Below are positions 57,852 through 64,000 of a stretch of 64,000 nucleotides of DNA, in pieces (the stretch's first letter is position 1; every line of letters begins with the position of its first letter). The translations under genes and the position numbers were made by a program. A model generated the notes under the pieces. That model was given only the letters and a program-made list of their open reading frames with translations, did not search any database and was not told the DNA's origin. Origin of the DNA: Polychytrium aggregatum (taxonomy: Eukaryota; Chytridiomycota; Chytridiomycetes; Polychytriales); assembly GCF_025602895.1 (NCBI RefSeq), contig NW_026516218.1, positions 682,001 through 746,000 on the forward strand. Direction: 5' to 3'.

Positions 57852-59576
57852 ATGCCGTTCGGACAGAAGCGACAGCGCGAGGCGCCGTCCTCCTCGCATC
57901 ATCCGGCCGTGGCTTCTGGCGAGGTCGTCGACGAGACCGCCCACGACCTGGCTGACATCTCGCTCTCCAAGAGGTCGGCGACCGACCAGGATGTCGAGCG
58001 CAAGCTCTCGCAGATCGCGCTGCTCGAACGGACTCCGTTGCGGCCGTCGATGCATCCGCTGTGGAATCTCGCTCCATCACAGGCGGCTGCAGGCCAACAT
58101 CCGCTTCGGCCCGGATCGCCGTGGACGGTCTCGGGGGCCGTCGGTGTTGCGCCCGAATCATCTGCCGAAAGCCTTCGTCACCTCAGCGAGCGCAATCCGC
58201 CAAGGCCTTCTCGGACCGTTGCTGCGACGGCCCTCACAGCGCCATCGCCCGTCTCGCCTGCGCTGCCCTTCATCTCCCCCAGCGGCGCATCCATTGCACC
58301 CGCTTCGCCATCCGCCCTCCTGCATCCAGAGACATCCAGACCTATATCCATGACCAGCAGCGGCCCGTCCTCGTCGTCGTCACTGCCCAGCTCCCTTGCC
58401 TCCATGGAGGAGCTGCAAGCCGCCCTGCCTCGGTCCCCGCATCCTCTAGCGGCGCTTCCAGCACGAACCGTCGACCGACAACTCGAGCAGTCCCTGACGA
58501 TGCTCCGGTGCCTGGGCATCTCTCATGAACTGACACCCTCAGGCTATTGGAGCGGCCTGCCGCCGCCGCCATCGGATGCCGATACCAATGAGAATGCCAG
58601 CACTAGTGCCAAAGCCGATACCAAACGAGACGCCTTCGGTGCTTTCCCGGCGGTCTCTCCGACCTCTCCCCGATCTCAGTTGCTGCATGTAGCAAGGGCC
58701 GCATCGGACCAGCGGCGGAACTTCCGGATCGACACATCCTTGGGGCCAAGAGGTCCCGTAGCAACTCCAAGCTCGTCGCCAGTGGAGTTTCGTCCCAGCG
58801 CTGGCTCTAGCTCCGGCTTCAGCTTTCTCTCACCCGCCTCGGGTCTGCAAGTCCCGTCGATGTCACCACCATCCACATTCAGCCGTCGCGGTTCCATCGG
58901 GTCGCCGCCGATCCAGCGCTCGGCGAGTACCATCGCTGCTGAAGCATCCCCTCAGCGATCCAAGCCCAGATCCAAGCCCGGTCTCAAAGAAAAGCTCATC
59001 TTTGAACGCAAGACCCTCAACAAGACCATTTCGTCGGCTCCGAGTCGCCCCGCGACGCTGCCTCACCGCATCCATCATCACCACGGCGGCGATCGGGACA
59101 CCGTCCACCTCTGGACCAAGACGTACCGGCCACTGCGGATACCGAGTGTCTTGCTCACCCCGGCCGGGTCGTATCTCTGGTAGGTTTGCGATGCGACATA
59201 CGTCGAGTGGAATTCATGGCCAGGCTGATACTCATATGCGGCGCATCTCAAGCCATATCGGGATTCCTTCCGCTGAATTGATCAAGTGTCGCCTCTTCCC
59301 AGGTCCGGTCGCACCCCGCAGCTGAACCCAGAGCAGGCTCAAGTTGTGCTCTACCGGGCGCCGGGACTGTCTGGTCTCTTGGCACCCACCAGTCCGCCCG
59401 AACATAGCATGCCGCATCTTCCCGAGCAACTCAGCACCGAGTCCCGGACAACCTCGATAAGCTCGATGATTACAGAAGTCGTTCCGCTCGCCAAAGCCGA
59501 CGAACTCTTGAGCTCGCTCGACGACGATGTTGACAATGGTGATGCCGTGCGGGGGCCTCAGATGGATCTGGACTGA
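57852..59576 (+). CDS. Unidentified Ser/Pro-rich protein
   Basis: Two exons, 57852-59179 and 59303-59576, joined tg|g (Trp), give 533 residues. It is mostly low-complexity Ser/Pro/Ala. Short conserved-looking islands are DQDVERKLSQIALLERTPLRPS, MEELQAALPRSPHPLAALPA, LEQSLTMLRCLGISHELTP and LKEKLIFERKTLNKTI. There is a basic patch SPQRSKPRSKPGLKEK. The second exon has TPQLNPEQAQVVLYRAPG and an acidic end. No domain is recognised. The frame is long and spliced in phase, so the gene is likely real. Probably nuclear or cytoplasmic scaffold-type, but that is a guess. Confidence 0.6.
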
Positions 59577-59958
59577 AAGCGATGATGCCCTCAACGCCTG
59601 CGCCGAATACGCCTGTCACGAGCAGCAGCACGGGCGAATCTACGGCGTGCAGTTGAAACCGCCGCAGAATTGGATGAAATACAGCCATGTTTTTGGACCC
59701 TGCGCTCATCGACCGTTTCAGCGGGTACTTGATTGTGGCCCCAAGGGACAGCGGCACTGGTGATATTACCAAGTATGTGTATCCAAGCAAGCATATAGAC
59801 TAGCAAGGATACCTGGTTGCTCTGGTTGCCCTGAGCAAGCTCCGATTCTCAGGCACTCGAGCGTGGTTTGCCATCTACCGCTCAAAGTAGGCTTGGGCGC
59901 TCGACAGGCTGGGGTAGTGTCGGCGCTCTGGCAGGATCACTGGCAGGCAGATGGGCTA
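59577..59958. other. Convergent intergenic
   Basis: 3' flanks of the unknown (+) gene and the CCNDBP1-like (-) gene. No gene or repeat seen. Confidence 0.6.
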
Positions 59959-61166
59959 CTACATCGTCCGCACCGATTCGAGGACCTTGTGCAATTGCGT
60001 CCCGCACAGACCGAACCAGGTGGCCGCAGCAGTATCAACGTGGGCCTTGGAGGCCGTCATCATGTCGCTTGCTAGCTCGACGATGGCTTCGAGTGACTCC
60101 ACAAGACCCGGCCGATCGACGGGCGAGATGAGCAGCACACTTGAGATCTCGTCCAGTTGGCTGACCAAGGCGGAGGTTTTATCGACGAGGGAGTCCATCC
60201 ACTCGATGGTATCGGTCGCAGGCACAGAGGGCGGCGTCTGCGCCAGGATTTTGGTGAACTTTTTAAGCAGCATCTTGGACGAGTTGAAGAGCTTGAGGGT
60301 CTGTTGGACAATCTCGCGGTCCTCGGGAGCGATGAAGGTGGGCTCGTCAAAATCAAAATCAAAATCATCGTCGTCGCCTTCGTCGTCGTTGGTGCCGCCA
60401 TCGACATCGGCATCGGCATCGTTGTCAATGGGCTTGGCCTGGTCGGCGCTGTTGTCCAGCGACGTCTGGATCTCGGCCGCCACATCGTCAAAGATCTTGA
60501 TATCGGCCTCGATGGCCAGTTTGCAGCAGATCGCATTCGACAACGGCACGGCTTTGATGAGCTCGCAGTTATCCCAGACTCGTCCAGTCGAGGTGAGGTA
60601 TCCGGCCGCCCGCAAATTCGCCTCGAGGTCCCGTGGATGCTCGACAAAGGTGTTCAGAAGGGTTGCAAAGCTGACCACGACGGTGCTGGTGGCCGACCGC
60701 AGACGCTTGGTGACGTTTCTTCCGAGGCCGAGCGGGACCGACTCGACGGTGGCAACGAGATGGGTCAGCGCCTGCTTTGCAGTCTCGCATATCGAGGCAG
60801 TCTCCCGAGATTTGCCGTTGGCGGAGAGAGCCAGCCGCGTGGTGGTGTGAGAGAGAAGCGTTGCAGATTTCTCTGTGTGTTCGCAGAGGCGGGCCGAGTC
60901 AGCTCACATCGTATCCATCAGCCATCACGGGTCGTTATCGCGATCGGCGCCTGTAGCCAGATGCCAATACATATGCGACGCCACGACTCTGAGAAATGGT
61001 CGTATCGGGGCGGAAAACAGGCACCAGAGCTGGCCGTACCGATTTCGGCCTTGAAATCTTGCTCCTTGAAAGACTGGAGGCTCGAGCCGGTCGCCGGATT
61101 CAGCTGCCGCAGGTCGGCGATGTATGCCAGGGCGAGATCCAGCAGGGTGTTCAGGGCGGCGTCCAT
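59959..61166 (-). CDS. CCNDBP1/GCIP-like protein (cyclin-D1-binding protein 1 homologue)
   Basis: Exon 1 starts at 61166 (MDAALNTLLDLALAYIADLR) and ends at 61040 or 61025; both donors keep phase. Exon 2 is 60902-59959, for about 356-361 residues. All-helical, with ETAKQALTHLVATVESVP, LRSATSTVVVSFATLLNTFV, GRVWDNCELIKAVPLSNAIC, and a C-terminal EWMDSLVDKTSALVSQLDEI. A central acidic run (DDEGDDDDFDFDFDE) divides the two halves, as in GCIP/Maid proteins (PF13324-like). Animal CCNDBP1 binds cyclin D and bHLH proteins; the function in fungi is not established. The acidic run is encoded by AAATCA/GTCGTC-type repeats at about 60350-60420. The family call is moderate, from memory of the helical pattern. 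Confidence 0.65.
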
Positions 61167-62020
61167 TTTGGGTTGTATCAGAGAGGGAATAGACTCGGGC
61201 TGTTGTGCGGTGTGGTGCTGGCGGGGACGATCTTGACCTGGCTGTCTGCTGGCCTCGGGCGGATGCGACTTGATCCCTCGCTGGCGCAGACTCAGGATCA
61301 AGAATGGATTTGATGTTGGGTGTCTGAGCAAAAGAAAAACGCCACGTGATGCATGATCGCCGATGGCGCTGGCGGGACAGCAACCCAGCCGCCTCATGGA
61401 TTGCGCTGGGGTGCTGGAGAGCAAGCCGAGCCCGAGAGACGCAGCAACGCGAGGTGCCTGTGGGGATCTGGATGGTCGAGGGATATGGGTGCTTCTCTGT
61501 TATGCGATGCGATGCATGCAATATGCAATATGCAATATGCACCTGAGTTCATAACGGACTGCCCACGCTTGTGCGGGCGTTCACAACCAGACTGACCGGG
61601 TGACTTCCAGAAAGCACAGTATATTCGGGCGAAAACGGGACCCACTTCCATTCGGTAACATAGTCTGTTATGATCTGCATCCGACAGCTATACAGAATCC
61701 AAGGGAGCGCCTCGGCAGCCTCTGAGTGAAGACCACGGGTCGCTCTCCGTCTCCACAATCGACCTGCACACGATGGCCATGTTGCGCGCCGCACTGATGC
61801 CTCGATTCCATGCCGCTGCGGTTGTCTCGACATCGGGCGGCGATGGAGGGTCGTGAGCGAGAAGGACCATATATTGGACGCTGGAAGAGGACTGCTTGGC
61901 TGGCCAAAAGCCCCGCTGGGTGGGCAATGTCGTCGACGACCTCAAGCATAGCATGGACTGCGAGATTGCTTTGACGGACGGCCTGCGGGCTCGCGAGGGC
62001 TGGCTTGGGAAAGCAAGAGG
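61167..62020. other. Intergenic between two leftward genes
   Basis: About 850 bp. A small (TGCAATA)n microsatellite lies at about 61516-61540. Overlapping leftward frames at 61550-62039 have some gene-like stretches (AVHAMLEVVDDIAHPAGLLA) but no consistent join, and I do not call a gene. Confidence 0.5.
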
Positions 62021-62386
62021 CTAATTCCAGCGGATCCACGAGGATAGCGACCAGCTGCCTGGTCCTGCTTCTGGCCGATCGGGTTTGTTGTGTGCTTCAG
62101 CCTTCTGCTGCTCCTGCAGCAGAGACTTCCAGTGCGCTAGCTCGTCTTCCAGTCCACCCAGTCTCTCTGCCGCTTCGAGTTTGTGCTCGGCCTTCTCCAG
62201 CCGGGTCCAGACGTACTTGAGGGTGATCAGCGTCAGGGACGAGTATGCCAGGAACTGCGAGAGGGGGCGGCCGTACTTTTGCGAGAACGTCAGCTGTTCC
62301 TCGGGCAGGGTGTAGATGGTTCGCCGGATAGATGATCGAGGTGCCGGAATGGCGTGTCGCAGGGCTCGGGTGATATGTGCAGACAT
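62021..62386 (-). CDS. Small mitochondrial membrane/coiled-coil protein A
   Basis: A 121-residue single exon, MSAHITRALRHAIPAPRSSI to SLSSWIRWN. The N-terminal about 25 residues are Arg/Ala-rich without acids, like a mitochondrial presequence. One hydrophobic segment (FLAYSSLTLITLKYVW, about 45-60) is followed by a coiled coil (RLEKAEHKLEAAERLGGLEDELAHWKSLLQEQQ). No family recognised. It has the same order of parts as the divergent neighbour at 62762. Probably an inner-membrane protein with its coiled coil in matrix or intermembrane space (inference). Confidence 0.65.
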   Translation of the reverse strand: MSAHITRALRHAIPAPRSSIRRTIYTLPEEQLTFSQKYGRPLSQFLAYSSLTLITLKYVWTRLEKAEHKLEAAERLGGLEDELAHWKSLLQEQQKAEAHNKPDRPEAGPGSWSLSSWIRWN

Positions 62387-62761
62387 GGGTGTGTGCTGGG
62401 CTTGGATGTCGAGGAGGGACGGATGCTTGGGGACGCAGGCCAGGACGATCAGAGATCGGGGAGACTCGATCAGATCCGCCGCGGCGTCGAGCCTGCGACT
62501 TTTGGGCTGCCTGTTCCGACGCACAGGCTTTGGCTTTGGCTCTGGCTCGATCAGACAATCCCTCGCCAAACCCACACCGATCGCAGCAGCAACAGCAGCA
62601 ACAACAACAGCACCGCCTGCCGCCCGCAAGACCCATCCGATTCTCGCCAGCCGCTTCCTGGTTCAAGACACTCAGTTCGGCGTGAAGCTGCCATTCCAGT
62701 CCCGTCGCGGCCTTCGTCTTCTGTCCTATAGCCGAAAACTCAAATACCGCTCTTGTCAGCC
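62387..62761. promoter_or_regulatory. Bidirectional promoter between two small mitochondrial genes
   Basis: 375 bp between two divergent start codons. It includes a CAG/CAA microsatellite (62583-62613) and GGCTTTGGCTTTGGCTCTGGCT repeats near 62525-62545. Likely shared regulation. Confidence 0.5.
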
Positions 62762-63250
62762 ATGAGCTCTTCAAGACTCGGATCGACCTTCCTCGGCAGC
62801 ATCGCTCGCACCACAACCCGGTCTCGGCACTCTGCTCGGCTCGCCACGCTGCAGACCCGGCGTGGATATGCCCTGCCTACTGAGATGGCCCCACCAGACG
62901 GCACCAACCTGCGCGGCTGGGCTCTGATCGTCCATCGTTCGAAGCAGGGTGCCGAGTTTGTGTACAAGTTCCGGTCGAGTCTCTTCACAGTCATGCTCTG
63001 GATGATCACGGGCTCACTGGCGCTGGAGCTTCGCTGGATCCGGGCGGATGTGCATGAAGAAAAGGAGCTTGCCGACCTGAAGGAGCGCAAGCTGCAGGCC
63101 GAAATCTCAGAGATCCGAGCACAATGCGATCCCGAGTACCGAAATGCGCTCGAAGCCGCTCGCCAACAAGAGGCGATGCAGCGGCTAATCAAGCAGCAAG
63201 AGTTGCAGGAGCGGATCCGACAGAGCCAGGCCAGACGGGAGCAAGGTTAG
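62762..63250 (+). CDS. Small mitochondrial membrane/coiled-coil protein B
   Basis: A 162-residue single exon from ATG 62762. The presequence-like N-terminus (SSRLGSTFLGSIARTTTRSR...LATLQTRRGYALP) is rich in Arg/Ser/Thr with no acids for about 35 residues. A hydrophobic segment SLFTVMLWMITGSLALEL (about 78-95) follows. Then a highly charged coiled coil runs to the end (HEEKELADLKERKLQAEISE, ARQQEAMQRLIKQQELQERI). No family is recognised. The upstream in-frame start is non-ATG. The architecture mirrors protein A, so the two could be partners or distant paralogues. Confidence 0.7.
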   Translation: MSSSRLGSTFLGSIARTTTRSRHSARLATLQTRRGYALPTEMAPPDGTNLRGWALIVHRSKQGAEFVYKFRSSLFTVMLWMITGSLALELRWIRADVHEEKELADLKERKLQAEISEIRAQCDPEYRNALEAARQQEAMQRLIKQQELQERIRQSQARREQG

Positions 63251-64000
63251 CCTATGCTGGTCGAGGGAGAACCAGTGGACTGTGTGTGGATATCATCACC
63301 AGGACACCATGTCCACGAACCGATTCGATATTGCAGATGCCTCACCGTCCCGATGCATTCTCTCTGAACGCGGGGTGCTGTGTCTTTCGGCCGTCGAGAC
63401 GGATGCAGTTTGCGGAGACTCTGAAACTCGGCTAACATCGCGTCCTGTTCTCGTCCGCGTCTTTCGATCGATCCCAATCCCAATCCCAATCCCGATACCA
63501 GACAAACCAGCCGGGCCCTCTGCAAGCACCGAGTCATCTCCGGCAGCGCAAATCAGAATCTACTAATGCGGGGCACATATCGTACTCTCTCAGATAGGCA
63601 GCCATGGCCGGCTTGTCAGCATATCGATGAGACGGCCGTGTCTCCTGTTGCGGCTCGGCAGCAACAAGCCAAGCAATTCGTAGTAATCTGCTCTGCACAC
63701 TTCCTTCCAGACAGCTCAAATAGACCGAACTCTGTTTTTGCAGTGCCCGATTGTAACTTGTCCAGTGACAGAGAGGGCAGGAGAGGGAAAACATGCATCC
63801 TATCTGACTGCTCCGTGTGCTCCAGCCATCAACACCTCCACCTCTACCCTCTGGCTCCCGGCCCTGGCTGCTGTCTAAATACATTCATGGCAACTAAGTG
63901 TTACCTTGGACTCACTTTATCATTCGGAAACCCTTGTCCGGGACCATTTTTGTTGTCCGCGAGCGCTAGAAGCGTCTGGAGCACTTTGGCGCTTCCCGAC
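63251..64000. other. Window end, no gene seen
   Basis: 750 bp downstream of protein B. A short (CCCAAT)n run lies at 63472-63500. Leftward frames at 63534-63884 have no domain. Nothing supportable. Confidence 0.5.

Noticed and set aside
63472-63500. Telomere-like CCCAAT repeat at the window end
   Set aside because: Only about four copies, not a known telomere unit, and internal to ordinary sequence.

Overview
The window looks like nuclear DNA of an early-diverging zoosporic (chytrid-like) fungus. Three things suggest this. Genes are rich in short GT-AG introns (mostly about 70-200 nt) and coding sequence is GC-rich. There are fungus-typical genes: an Anp1/Mnn9-type mannosyltransferase, a fungal-specific transcription-factor domain protein, and a Num1/Mcp5-type cortical anchor. 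There are also centriole/cilium genes that Dikarya have lost: B9D1, an MDM1-like protein and a PTPDC1-like phosphatase. The assignment is inference from gene content. Exon-intron models were built by hand from splice signals, reading phase and family conservation.

Layout. 1-934: 3' end of an RBM5/RBM10-like G-patch protein (+) with a 51-copy hexanucleotide array. 1535-2861: Anp1/Mnn9-family mannosyltransferase (+). 3634-6876: mitochondrial P5C dehydrogenase (+). 7241-11456: PTPDC1-like phosphatase (+). 11732-12394: unidentified Pro-rich gene (-). 13454-15808: MDM1-like (+). 16994-20079: MHR-domain regulator without a recognisable zinc cluster (-). 20875-21801: unknown (+). 22221-23928: GPI mannosyltransferase 1, PIG-M/GPI14 (-). 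25287-26353: universal-stress-protein domain (+). 27467-29012: CbbX-type AAA+ (+). 29535-33460: Prp40 splicing factor (+). 34140-about 37570: RTF1, Paf1 complex (+). 38094-40893: mS29/DAP3 (-). 41322-42814: B9D1 (+). 43443-44204: unknown (-). 45774-49762: arrestin-like (+). 50731-54905: Num1/Mcp5-like coiled-coil/PH protein (+). 55199-57568: DExD-box helicase, probably mitochondrial (+). 57852-59576: unknown (+). 59959-61166: CCNDBP1/GCIP-like (-). 62021-62386 (-) and 62762-63250 (+): two small, probably mitochondrial, membrane proteins, divergently transcribed.

The genes do not form a pathway cluster, as expected for a eukaryotic chromosome. Themes recur: Pol II elongation and splicing (RTF1, Prp40, G-patch protein), mitochondria (P5CDH, mS29, helicase, two small proteins) and centriole/cilium (MDM1, B9D1, PTPDC1). 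Intergenic and intronic DNA carries many 6-, 7-, 12-, 13- and 20-bp tandem arrays, the largest next to the G-patch gene and between Prp40 and RTF1. I saw no tRNA, rRNA, transposon or CRISPR array and no convincing new multi-gene system. The best leads are the cilium gene set, the MHR protein without a zinc cluster, the Prp40 micro-exons, the divergent mitochondrial membrane-protein pair and the pure hexamer arrays.
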